DNA from: Saccharibacillus kuerlensis DSM 22868
GTDB lineage: Bacteria > Bacillota > Bacilli > Paenibacillales > Paenibacillaceae
Length of the DNA stretch: 64,000 nucleotides
NCBI RefSeq assembly: GCF_000378145.1
Contig: NZ_KB899277.1
Span: 248,001-312,000 of the forward strand
Direction of reading: 5' to 3'
Part shown: positions 40,769 to 48,758 of the stretch, one piece after another
How positions within the stretch are numbered: the first letter of the stretch is position 1
Layout: every line of letters starts with the position of its first letter
The notes under the pieces: model-generated
Told to the model about the DNA's origin: nothing
The model's input: only the letters and a program-made list of their open reading frames with translations
The model's database searches: none
Made by a program: the position numbers and the translations under genes

Positions 40769-42435
40769 CCGTTCCATCTCCATCCTGCCGGATATTCGTT
40801 CTTCAATACGCCTGCAGCCCACTTGCCCCAACCGGCGGAGTATCCGTCGATCGAGACAAGCACGTAGCCTTTGGCGTCCGTCCCTTCGGCGCATCGAATC
40901 CTTTCCGCGTCAAGTGTCAGCGTCTCGCCTTTCAAGTACGAGACCGCCTCCTGCTGTGCGGAGGACAGATCGAGCGTCCGTGCCGATTCGCTCGGCAGCA
41001 GTGCAGCGGCCAAAGCATTCGACGGCACGAATCGGCCGCCGGATTTGACCATGCCGAGCTGGAAGCCGGAGCGGCGAACTTTCAGTCCGTGCAGCCGATG
41101 CGGCTCTACCGGACAGGCGTACGCATAGTCGCCCGAGATCAGCAGGGTGCCGTAGATCGGCACGGTTACGTGCGCCGCGAGAAACTGTAGGCATGCACGG
41201 CGCACGGTGTCTTCGGACGCCTCCTCGCGGATGTAAGCGTCCTTGTTCCGTCCGCGAGCCTGGCGCGCGGACTTATCCTCGCGGCGCGGCAATGCGGCAC
41301 CGCGGCCTTCCCGGCGGCCCCCTGCTTTCGGGCCGCCGCCCTGCCGCCCGCCGGCTTCCGCGGCGGGCAGGGATTCCCCGGCCCCGATGACCGGGCCGGG
41401 TGCGGAGCCGGCGGCGGCTTCATCACGCGCCGCCCTCTCTCCCGTGTGCTCCAGCACGCACACGAAATGCCCCTCGCCTTCGGCGAGATGCGGCCAAATG
41501 CGCGCCGCCCGCGCCGTCTGCGCAAGCGGCTCCGGCCGCGATAGGAGCGGCTCTTCGCCTTCAGCCGCTTCATGCAGCAGCGGCGACAGCCCGCCGCCGC
41601 TCTCCACAAGGCCGGCCACCCACTCCGGCCGGCCCGGAGCAAACAGCGGCGAGTGCGGCAGCTCGCCGACAACAAAGTCCGGGTGGCGCGCCAGGAACAG
41701 CGCAATCATCGCTTCGTTCTCTTCCGGTGCAAACGTACATGTCGAATAAACAATACGTCCCCCCGGTGCGAGCATCGAGGCTACCGTGTCAAGAATATCC
41801 CGCTGCATGACGGTGCATACTTCCACTGAATGCTTTTCCCATTGACGAACTGCGTCTGGATCTTTGCGGAACATTCCTTCACCGGAGCAGGGAGCGTCGA
41901 CTAAGATCTTGTCGAAGTAAGCCGGGAATTTCTCTGCGATTCGCTCCGGCGTTTCGTTCAGCACAACAGCATTGCGCACTCCGCTCATTTCAATGTTTTT
42001 GGCCAATGCCTTGGTCCGTTCTGCGCTGATGTCGTTGGTAACCAACACACCTCGGCCGCCCAGCTTAGCGGCAATCTGCGTCGACTTCCCGCCCGGAGCG
42101 GCACATAGATCCAGCACCCGGTCGCCAGGTTCGGGACGCAGCGCTTCCACCGGCTCCATCGCACTCGGTTCCTGAATATAATAAAGGCCGGTGTGATAGT
42201 AAGGGTGCTTGCCCGGCCGTTCGTTCTCGTCGACATAGAAGCCCGTTTCGCACCATGGAATCGGCTTTAACTCGAACGGGCTGATCGCTGCAAAGTCTTC
42301 CAGTCCGATTTTCAGCGTATTGACACGGATCCCAGCATACCGGGATCGCTCATAGCTGGCGATGAAATTTTCATATTCGCCGCCGAGCCAGCGCTGCATA
42401 CGCGACTCGAACAATGGCGGAAGCTGAATACTCAT
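40765..42435 (-). CDS. rRNA 5-methylcytosine methyltransferase, RsmF/NOL1-NOP2-Sun family
   Basis: A 556-residue SAM-dependent RNA methyltransferase. The SAM site is VLDLCAAPGGKSTQIAAKL near residue 115, the catalytic cysteine lies in DAPCSGEGMF near 188, and the second cysteine in YSTCTFAPEEN near 240; a C-terminal PUA-like region (GDYAYACPVEPHRLHGLKVRRSGFQLG) resembles RsmF/YebU types. Between them, about residues 330-420 (41230-41480) form a Gly/Ala/Arg/Glu-rich, low-complexity linker encoded by DNA that is much richer in GC than the surroundings. ATG 42435 follows GGAGG by eight bases. It is coupled to the pseudouridine synthase gene. Confidence 0.9.
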   Translation of the reverse strand: MSIQLPPLFESRMQRWLGGEYENFIASYERSRYAGIRVNTLKIGLEDFAAISPFELKPIPWCETGFYVDENERPGKHPYYHTGLYYIQEPSAMEPVEALRPEPGDRVLDLCAAPGGKSTQIAAKLGGRGVLVTNDISAERTKALAKNIEMSGVRNAVVLNETPERIAEKFPAYFDKILVDAPCSGEGMFRKDPDAVRQWEKHSVEVCTVMQRDILDTVASMLAPGGRIVYSTCTFAPEENEAMIALFLARHPDFVVGELPHSPLFAPGRPEWVAGLVESGGGLSPLLHEAAEGEEPLLSRPEPLAQTARAARIWPHLAEGEGHFVCVLEHTGERAARDEAAAGSAPGPVIGAGESLPAAEAGGRQGGGPKAGGRREGRGAALPRREDKSARQARGRNKDAYIREEASEDTVRRACLQFLAAHVTVPIYGTLLISGDYAYACPVEPHRLHGLKVRRSGFQLGMVKSGGRFVPSNALAAALLPSESARTLDLSSAQQEAVSYLKGETLTLDAERIRCAEGTDAKGYVLVSIDGYSAGWGKWAAGVLKNEYPAGWRWNG

Positions 42436-42615
42436 GTTGAATTCCTCCAGTTTTTCTTTGCCTGACGAAGCCGACTGCCAAGACCGGCCGAATTGCAGGC
42501 ATGAAACAGCCCGCCCCGCCTCGCGGCTGCTCGCCGCGGCCCGGCGGAGCGGGCCTGATATCATATCAATCTTTTGCGGTTCAATCTGTTCCGTCTGCCA
42601 TTCGTCTATTCGCGT

Positions 42616-43122
42616 TTACGATTCCTGTTCACCGAGCATTTCTCCCGCTTCTTCCGGCTTGGCTTTGGGACCGCGGGCGTACCCGGTACGCTGCGGTACG
42701 TTCGGCTCGATCTCATCGAATGCCCGATCCACTCGCTGCTTCAGCTTCGGATCCGTAATCTCGATTTCCAGCGGATAAAAATCAAAGGGTTCCTGTTCGT
42801 AACGATCCAGACGCGACATATATTCACGGGCATGCTCCGTCAGCCGATCCAATCGGATGCCGAGCGCATCGGGCGGATAATCCGACAGTTTGCGTACGGC
42901 GCTTCGCATCATTTTGCGGGCTCCCTCGATCTTGTTGTAAGCATGCGTTACGCTGCCGTTGCGAAAATGGTACAGCGCCACGGCGATCTGCAGCAGCCCG
43001 GAATACAGCGGATCACGGCCGCGTTCCAACCATAGTTCTTCGAGCACTTCATGGCACTCGAAGTAGTCGCGATCTCGATTGAAATAGACTAGAAACGCCA
43101 CAAGCTTCGGCTCAATGTTCAT
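42616..43122 (-). CDS. DUF309 family protein
   Basis: A 168-residue helical protein with the family signature YFECHEVLEELWLERGRDP near residue 18-37, then GLLQIAVALYHFRNGSVTHAYNKIEGARKMM. DUF309 proteins are short helical bundles of unknown function. The ATG at 43122 overlaps the end of relQ by 10 bp, with a GGAAG site nine bases upstream inside relQ, pointing to an operon. Confidence 0.85.
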   Translation of the reverse strand: MNIEPKLVAFLVYFNRDRDYFECHEVLEELWLERGRDPLYSGLLQIAVALYHFRNGSVTHAYNKIEGARKMMRSAVRKLSDYPPDALGIRLDRLTEHAREYMSRLDRYEQEPFDFYPLEIEITDPKLKQRVDRAFDEIEPNVPQRTGYARGPKAKPEEAGEMLGEQES

Positions 43123-43924
43123 CTTCCGGTTCTTCCACATGTTTGGCAGCCATGATGGCTTTGATCTCCGCCAGCATGTCCTTCATACTGTCGAAGTCGC
43201 GATTCAGGAACAGCTGATTGAACTGCTCCTGATAGCTGATCGCTTCCGCAACAAGATGATACGAATAGAGCCGATTGATGGTCTTAAGCATGGTCGATAC
43301 AATATTTGCGTCGTCCTCAAATGTCTTCTGAGCAGCCAGAATTTCTTCGCGGATGCTCGACATTTCGCTGTCGAGCACCGAAGCCGCCTGTGCCGACTTC
43401 TGCAGACGTAGTCTCATATCGCCCGGCAGGCCGCCGCGATATTTGTAATTCAGCGAGTGCTCGATCGTCGCCCAAAAGTTCATTGCAAGGGTCCTGATCT
43501 GAATTTCGGCCAGTACGACTTTATGCTCCAGCGCCGTTTGAATTGGATAACGAATAATCATATGGAAGCTGCGATAGCCGCTTTCCTTGTAATTCGTGAT
43601 GTAATCTTTTTCGTACAGGACCGTCAAATCTTTCCTGGACCGAATATATTCCGCAACCCGGCGAATGTCTTCGACAAACTGACACATGATGCGGATGCCG
43701 GCGATGTCTTCGATTCCTTCTTCCAAATTGTCCATTGGCACGTCCAGCCGTTCGGCTTTCTCCAAAATGCTGGAGATCCGCTTGACCCGTCCCGTGACGA
43801 ACTCGATTGGCGCATACTCCTCGCGCTTTTTCAATTCGGACCGCATCGTTTTGAACTTGACTTTCAGTTCTTCGACCGCCTGTTCATATGGAAGCAAAAA
43901 GTTTTCCCAGTTTCTACTATCCAT
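43112..43924 (-). CDS. relQ: Small alarmone synthetase RelQ-type GTP pyrophosphokinase
   Basis: A 270-residue (p)ppGpp synthetase resembling B. subtilis YjbM/SasB. Shared text: WENFLLPYEQAVEELKVK, PIEFVTGRVKRISSILEKA, IEDIAGIRIMCQFVEDI, NYKESGYRSFHMIIRYP and VLAEIQIRTLAMNFWATIEHSLNYKY. No hydrolase domain is present, so it only makes alarmone. It is about 55-60 residues longer than the usual 211-residue enzyme: after SSIREEILAAQ an extra helical segment (NIVSTMLKTINRLYSYHL..., HLVAEAISYQEQFN) is added. ATG 43924 follows GAGGAGG by eight bases. Confidence 0.9.
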   Translation of the reverse strand: MDSRNWENFLLPYEQAVEELKVKFKTMRSELKKREEYAPIEFVTGRVKRISSILEKAERLDVPMDNLEEGIEDIAGIRIMCQFVEDIRRVAEYIRSRKDLTVLYEKDYITNYKESGYRSFHMIIRYPIQTALEHKVVLAEIQIRTLAMNFWATIEHSLNYKYRGGLPGDMRLRLQKSAQAASVLDSEMSSIREEILAAQKTFEDDANIVSTMLKTINRLYSYHLVAEAISYQEQFNQLFLNRDFDSMKDMLAEIKAIMAAKHVEEPEDEH

Positions 43925-43955
43925 CCTATGTGCCTCCTCGTCTTCCTTCACTCTT

Positions 43956-45062
43956 TCAGCGATGGTCGGCGCCGACCGCTTGGGCAATATGAGTGAACCC
44001 GTCTGTTTGCATCAGCCGTTTGAGACCCGCATGCAGCTGGCGGTTGATCTCCGGCCCTTTATAAATCATTGCCGTATAGATCTCGACCAGACTTGCTCCT
44101 GCGCGGATCTTGGCATATGCATCCTCCGGCGTAAAAATGCCTCCGCTGCCGACAATCGGAAGCCGCCCTGCTGTCTGTGAATAAACCCGGCGGACGATCT
44201 CGGTTGAACGGCCAGTTAACGGGCGGCCGCTAAGTCCACCAGCTTCACCGCGGTTACGATGAGTGAGTCCTTCTCGGGACAATGTTGTATTGGTCGCAAT
44301 CAGACCCGATACGCCGCTCGATTCAATAGCATCAACCGTTTCTTCAAGTTCGCCGTCATCCAGATCGGGCGCAATTTTGACAAATACCGGTTTGGAGGCT
44401 CCCTCGCCCGCCTGATGCTTCAATTCAGCCCTTACCGCAGACAGAAGCGTACGCAGCTCGTCGCCATGCTGCAGCCGCCGCAAATCCGGGGTGTTCGGCG
44501 AACTGATATTGACAATGAAGAAGTCCGCATACGGGTACAATACCCGAATACAGCGCTCATAATCGAGATGAGCCTCCTCATTGGGAGTTATCTTATTCTT
44601 GCCGATATTGACGCCGATCGGTACCGGACGCTCCTTGAGACTCGCAAGACGGCCTGCCATATCTTCGGCACCCTTATTATTGAAGCCCATACGATTGATC
44701 AGTGCCTGATCGGACGGAAGACGGAATAACCGTGGCTGTTCATTGCCTGGCTGACTGACCGGAGTGACTGTCCCGACTTCCATAAAGCCGAAACCGACCG
44801 AGGAAAAGCCCGGTACCGCCTCGGCATTCTTGTCCAGCCCTGCGGCCAGTCCGACTGGCGAAGGAAAGGACATTCCCGCCACTTCCAAAGACAGTGCTTC
44901 GTCTCTTGGGGTTCCGTACAGGCTTTTCAGCAGCGTCAATCCCCCGGGCGTTTCGGCTGCCCGACGCATACCGTCAATGACGAGATGATGGGCTTTTTCG
45001 GGATCCACCCGAAATAACAACGGTTTGGCAAGGCGTTCATACAGCAAGCGGTTCACTCCCAT
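43956..45062 (-). CDS. pyrD: Dihydroorotate dehydrogenase (quinone), class 2
   Basis: A 368-residue FMN enzyme of pyrimidine synthesis. An N-terminal amphipathic extension (LLYERLAKPLLFRVDPEKAHHLVI) for membrane attachment, PVGLAAGLDKNAEAV, FGFMEVGTVTPVSQPGN, RLPSDQALINRMGFNNKG, the catalytic serine in IVNISSPNTPDLR near residue 178, and FMN phosphate loops in GLSGRPLTGRS and IVGSGGIFTPEDAYAKI mark class 2. It oxidises dihydroorotate with quinone. It is not in the main pyr operon, and the next gene downstream is relQ (31 bp from its stop to the relQ start). Confidence 0.93.
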   Translation of the reverse strand: MGVNRLLYERLAKPLLFRVDPEKAHHLVIDGMRRAAETPGGLTLLKSLYGTPRDEALSLEVAGMSFPSPVGLAAGLDKNAEAVPGFSSVGFGFMEVGTVTPVSQPGNEQPRLFRLPSDQALINRMGFNNKGAEDMAGRLASLKERPVPIGVNIGKNKITPNEEAHLDYERCIRVLYPYADFFIVNISSPNTPDLRRLQHGDELRTLLSAVRAELKHQAGEGASKPVFVKIAPDLDDGELEETVDAIESSGVSGLIATNTTLSREGLTHRNRGEAGGLSGRPLTGRSTEIVRRVYSQTAGRLPIVGSGGIFTPEDAYAKIRAGASLVEIYTAMIYKGPEINRQLHAGLKRLMQTDGFTHIAQAVGADHR

Positions 45063-45228
45063 TCTTCTCTTTTCACCTATTTAATTTTACCCGGAACACG
45101 GTTAAAAAGAAAGCGTTTCGGATTTCGTTTTCGCACTTGATTGCTGTCTGCGGAACGAACCCCCTTACAATCCGGCGAAAAGCGTTTTACAATAAAAACA
45201 TACCGATCGATTAAAGGAGAAGATAAAA

Positions 45229-45366
45229 ATGGCCGCAAAACGCAAACCACCCGTTCTTCAACAGAAAAAGGAACAAGTCAATCGCAAGGCCGCTCTCTGG
45301 ATCGGCGGCAGCATCGCCCTATTCATTCTTGCAGTCAGTGTACTGATCGTATGGTCACAGCTTTAG
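45229..45366 (+). CDS. 45-residue single-helix membrane protein
   Basis: A very short protein: a basic N-terminus MAAKRKPPVLQQKKEQVNRK followed by one transmembrane helix ALWIGGSIALFILAVSVLIVW and SQL. A strong AAAGGAG site lies eight bases before the ATG and a clear terminator follows at 45403, so it is very likely a true gene. The layout is like the small YcxB/SpoVM-independent membrane microproteins common in Paenibacillus; I cannot assign a function. Confidence 0.7.
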   Translation: MAAKRKPPVLQQKKEQVNRKAALWIGGSIALFILAVSVLIVWSQL

Positions 45367-45402
45367 TTGTTTCTGAATTTCTTGAAGCCCTCTTCACGGC
45401 TT

Positions 45403-45440
45403 AGCCCGGCCTTCGGCTTATCCGCCAAAGGCCGGGCTTT
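45403..45440. terminator. Terminator
   Basis: AGCCCGGCCTT (45403-45413) pairs with AAGGCCGGGCT (45428-45438), inner CGG/CCG, then TT. It separates the small membrane protein from the convergent L,D-transpeptidase gene. Confidence 0.8.
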
Positions 45441-45444
45441 CACA

Positions 45445-46800
45445 TTAATTCAGCCACTTATATATTTTTTTGTTATTCGTTTGATCTTGACGCTGCTCCG
45501 ATTGAAATCTCTGCTTCGGCATGAGCGTTTCCTCTGGCAGCACATTATCCGTCAGCGTTACTTGGGTGCCGGCCGGCACCAGGTCGAACAGCTCTTCGAT
45601 ATCTTCCTTATTCATCCGCACGCACCCAAGCGACTCGTCGCCTCCGATACTTTCCGGTTCGTCCGTTCCATGAATGGCGTAGTCGGTATTCGACAACTGC
45701 ATGCCGCGGCTGCCGAATTCTCCATTCGGTTTTCCGTTCGGATTAACTACTTTATCGCTAATTGCATAGGTACCTGTCGGTGTTCTGCTTCCGCCTAATC
45801 CTACCTCATAGTTTCGCAGCAGTATATTTCCGCTTACCACAGCCAGCCGATGTCGGCTTCGGTCGACGATAATTTCCAGCGGATCGGCCAGGTACGGGCT
45901 GCCGCCCAGCGTGGCCGCGGAGATCGGCCGCCCTCCTTCGGATAGAGACGGCACTTCCTGTCCGTAGGCTTTACGCTTCAATACGCCATTCATGGTCTTG
46001 AACGCTTTTCCCATGACCGGCGTAGAGCCCGACAGTACATTGCTCGGGAACGGTCGGTTCAGTTCCGACAGACTCTCAGGCAGCTTTCCCTCGTTCTTCC
46101 GATAGTGGACGATAGCGGAAGACAGAGCCGCAAGACTCTCCTGCTCGTTGGTCCAAGATCGTGCGGCTTTACGCTGTGCACCTGAAGTATCCGCTTCACA
46201 GTCGCACGTCAGCGGATCGAAGCTGCGGATCAAGCTCTCTCCAGCCTCTTCTCCAGGCTCGATCTCCGCAATGACCGGCAGCTCTTTGTTCCAGAGCAGC
46301 CATTTGCCTCGGCGTTCCATACCCAGCACGAAAGCCGAGGTTCTGCGCCCGTCCTGCAAATAAGCTGCCGCTGCGGTTCCTATGGATGCAGGTTTGTCTT
46401 TTTCGGCCGCCGTAAAAACGATAGACGGAACAACCGGATCGCCGGCAAGCGGTACATCGGACTTTGCGGACACCCTTGACGCTTCTATACCCGGAGCCTC
46501 CGCGTAACGAAAGCCGGCCAGAAGCAGCAGTACAGCCAGAAGCAGCCAATTCCGCCGCCTTTTTGCAAGCTGCTGTCTTTTTATCGCCGCCTCGTGCAGT
46601 TTTGTTTCGTATTCGGCCAGAATATCCTCCGGTACGTGCGCATGCTCGTAAGCCTCATAGACTCCCTGCGCTTTGTTGAAGCAGTAATTCGCCTTGCCCT
46701 CCTGACCGTCCGCTTCGTACTCTTTGCCAAGCAAATACCAAGCCATCTTATTGTCCGGATGCTCGCGCACATACTGCTTCAAATGGGGAAAACGGGTCAT
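45445..46800 (-). CDS. L,D-transpeptidase (YkuD family) with N-terminal TPR-like segment
   Basis: A 451-residue membrane protein. Residues 1-75 are a cytoplasmic TPR-like pair (MAWYLLGKEYEADGQEGKANYCFNKAQGVYEAYEHAH). One transmembrane helix (about 87-100) follows. Outside are a variable domain and a C-terminal YkuD catalytic domain (about 330-435): VSGNILLRNYEVGLGGSRTPTGTYAIS, DYAIHGTDEPESIGG and DESLGCVRMNKEDIEELFDLVPAGTQV. The catalytic cysteine is in SLGCVRM; the usual SHGC histidine is a leucine, as in some family members. It likely cross-links or edits peptidoglycan. Start ATG 46800 has AAGGAG nine bases upstream. Confidence 0.85.
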   Translation of the reverse strand: MTRFPHLKQYVREHPDNKMAWYLLGKEYEADGQEGKANYCFNKAQGVYEAYEHAHVPEDILAEYETKLHEAAIKRQQLAKRRRNWLLLAVLLLLAGFRYAEAPGIEASRVSAKSDVPLAGDPVVPSIVFTAAEKDKPASIGTAAAAYLQDGRRTSAFVLGMERRGKWLLWNKELPVIAEIEPGEEAGESLIRSFDPLTCDCEADTSGAQRKAARSWTNEQESLAALSSAIVHYRKNEGKLPESLSELNRPFPSNVLSGSTPVMGKAFKTMNGVLKRKAYGQEVPSLSEGGRPISAATLGGSPYLADPLEIIVDRSRHRLAVVSGNILLRNYEVGLGGSRTPTGTYAISDKVVNPNGKPNGEFGSRGMQLSNTDYAIHGTDEPESIGGDESLGCVRMNKEDIEELFDLVPAGTQVTLTDNVLPEETLMPKQRFQSEQRQDQTNNKKIYKWLN

Positions 46801-46851
46801 CACCCTTCGCTCCTTTGCCGGAAAAATACGCCTGCACACATCTGCTTCGCA

Positions 46852-46893
46852 AAAAAAGCGCCTCCCGCCTGTATGTTCAGGAGAGAGACGCTT
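46852..46893 (-). terminator. Ferredoxin terminator
   Basis: Minus strand AAAGCG...CGCTTT stem with inner CCTG/CAGG pairs and a T7 run. Confidence 0.75.
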
Positions 46894-46933
46894 TACCCCG
46901 GGTCTGCCCTGTATTCGGCGCTTGCGAGTCGAA

Positions 46934-47188
<255 letters not shown>

Positions 47189-47307
47189 CTATATACTCTC
47201 TATCGGTTGTACCGATTTTTTATCAAGAAGTCTCTTACGCCGGAGTCTTCATCCCTCTAACTATAATATAAACCTTTTTTGATTTCAATGTTTGCTGCGT
47301 TTCATTT

Positions 47308-48609
47308 TCATCCGTTTTCTTGCCCATTTTCTTTCTTATCGTTTCGTTCGCCATGAAAAGAAACCCCTGGCGTACGTCCCGCTTTCAACCGTTTTGTCCC
47401 ATCATCTTCCAGCATTCCTGCCGTCATCAGCGCATCTTCTCCAAATTTGTCGCGCAGCTTGTCCATAATTTCGGTAAGCTTTTCCTTTTTCGGCTGCTGT
47501 TCGTAATCGAACAAGTCGAGCTGGATTGCCGCCATACTTTTGTCTGTCAGACTTTGGGCAGCAACGCCGAGCAGTCGAACCGGTCTGCCTTCGCTCCAAT
47601 GCCGCAAATAGAGCGCCTTCGCTTCGCGGTAGATATCGTCTGCCGCTTCTGTCGGAGTATCCAGCGTTTTCGATCTTGTAATGGTCTTCATCTCGGGGGT
47701 TCGAATCGTAATCTGTACCGCGCCTGCGATGAGGTGCTGCCTGCGCATGCGGCGTGCCACTTGATCGCTAAGATTGAGCAGCACGCGCAGTGCATCCCCT
47801 GATTCGGTCACGTCGTAAGGCAGCGTCGTCGTATGACCGACCGATTTGCTCGGTTCGGGTACCGCCTGCACCTCCGAACGGTCCTGTCCGTTAGCCGCGC
47901 GTTTCATCCAGGCACCGAATACACCAAATGCGGCCTGCAGTCTTTTTTCGTCGGTCTGTGCCAGCTCGCCAATTGTACGAATGCCCAGTCGGTTCAACTT
48001 CTCCGCCGTTTTGGCTCCCACTCCGAACAATTCGCCGCACGGCCTGCCCCATAACGTCAGCGGGAGATCCCGGATACGCAGCACGGAAATCCCGTTCGGT
48101 TTTTTCATATCGGATGCCATCTTTGCCAGCAGCTTGTTCGGCGCCACGCCGATCGAACAGGGCAGCGACAGTTCGCTCTGGATGCGCCTCTGGATCTCCT
48201 CCGCAATTTCCAGCGGCGTACCGAACTGCTTGGAGCCGGTAATATCCATATAACACTCGTCGATGGATGTTGCTTCGATCTGCGGCGTATAGCCATAGAG
48301 AATTTCGCGGAAAGCTCTTGAATAAGCGCGGTAAATTTGGAAGTCCGGCTTGATCAAAATGAGCGAAGGACATAATCGAAGCGCCTGATTGACTGTCATA
48401 CCGGTACGCACGCCTTTACGCCTTGCGGGATAGGAACTGGTCACTACAATTCCGCGGCGCTTCTCGCTGTCCCCGGCTACAGCCGTCATTTTCCCACGGT
48501 ATAATTCAGGGTTCTCCGCTTCATGCACCGAGCAGTAGAAAGCGTTCATATCGACATGCAAAATGACCCGCCCCTTAGCCGGGTAGTAACTGGATGTATC
48601 TTCGCTCAT
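47308..48609 (-). CDS. dinB: DNA polymerase IV, DinB-type Y-family
   Basis: A 433-residue translesion polymerase. The palm motif HVDMNAFYCSVHEAENP is at the start (first catalytic Asp present; the DMN form is common in Bacillus YqjH-type enzymes), and TSIDECYMDIT near residue 108 holds the other two acids. The thumb SIGVAPNKLLAKMASDMKKPNG and HhH FGVGAKTAEKLNRLGIRTIGELA follow, then the little-finger domain. Residues near 375 read IQLDLFDY, the QLDLF-type clamp-binding motif. ATG 48609 follows AAGGAGG by eight bases. A LexA-like box overlaps the predicted start of transcription. Confidence 0.93.
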   Translation of the reverse strand: MSEDTSSYYPAKGRVILHVDMNAFYCSVHEAENPELYRGKMTAVAGDSEKRRGIVVTSSYPARRKGVRTGMTVNQALRLCPSLILIKPDFQIYRAYSRAFREILYGYTPQIEATSIDECYMDITGSKQFGTPLEIAEEIQRRIQSELSLPCSIGVAPNKLLAKMASDMKKPNGISVLRIRDLPLTLWGRPCGELFGVGAKTAEKLNRLGIRTIGELAQTDEKRLQAAFGVFGAWMKRAANGQDRSEVQAVPEPSKSVGHTTTLPYDVTESGDALRVLLNLSDQVARRMRRQHLIAGAVQITIRTPEMKTITRSKTLDTPTEAADDIYREAKALYLRHWSEGRPVRLLGVAAQSLTDKSMAAIQLDLFDYEQQPKKEKLTEIMDKLRDKFGEDALMTAGMLEDDGTKRLKAGRTPGVSFHGERNDKKENGQENG

Positions 48610-48648
48610 CGCCCGCGCCTCCTTTCTTATTCTCGCATTTCCGCTCGC

Positions 48649-48671
48649 CAAACATTTGTTTCCCTATTTTA
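48649..48671 (-). promoter_or_regulatory. Possible LexA (Cheo) box at the dinB promoter
   Basis: CAAACATTTGTTTC (48649-48662) matches 12 of 14 positions of the Bacillus SOS consensus CGAACRNRYGTTYC. It lies just after a minus-strand TAAAAT (48666-48671), 40 bp before the dinB start codon. Confidence 0.45.
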
Positions 48672-48716
48672 CCGTAAAAATGTCTCTCTGCCCACTATAC
48701 CGGTTTAAAGCGTTCA

Positions 48717-48725
48717 TGCTATAAT
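48717..48725 (+). promoter_or_regulatory. Extended -10 of the cimA promoter
   Basis: TGCTATAAT at 48717-48725, an extended -10 element with no clear -35. The ATG of cimA is 34 bp downstream. Confidence 0.5.
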
Positions 48726-48758
48726 CGACAATTAATACGGACGGAAGGGAGCAGTTCC

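Noticed and set aside
47200-47230. TCGGT/ACCGA hairpin followed by T6 near 47205-47222
   Set aside because: The T run is on the plus strand where no gene ends; on the minus strand it lies upstream of ferredoxin and may only be a chance palindrome.
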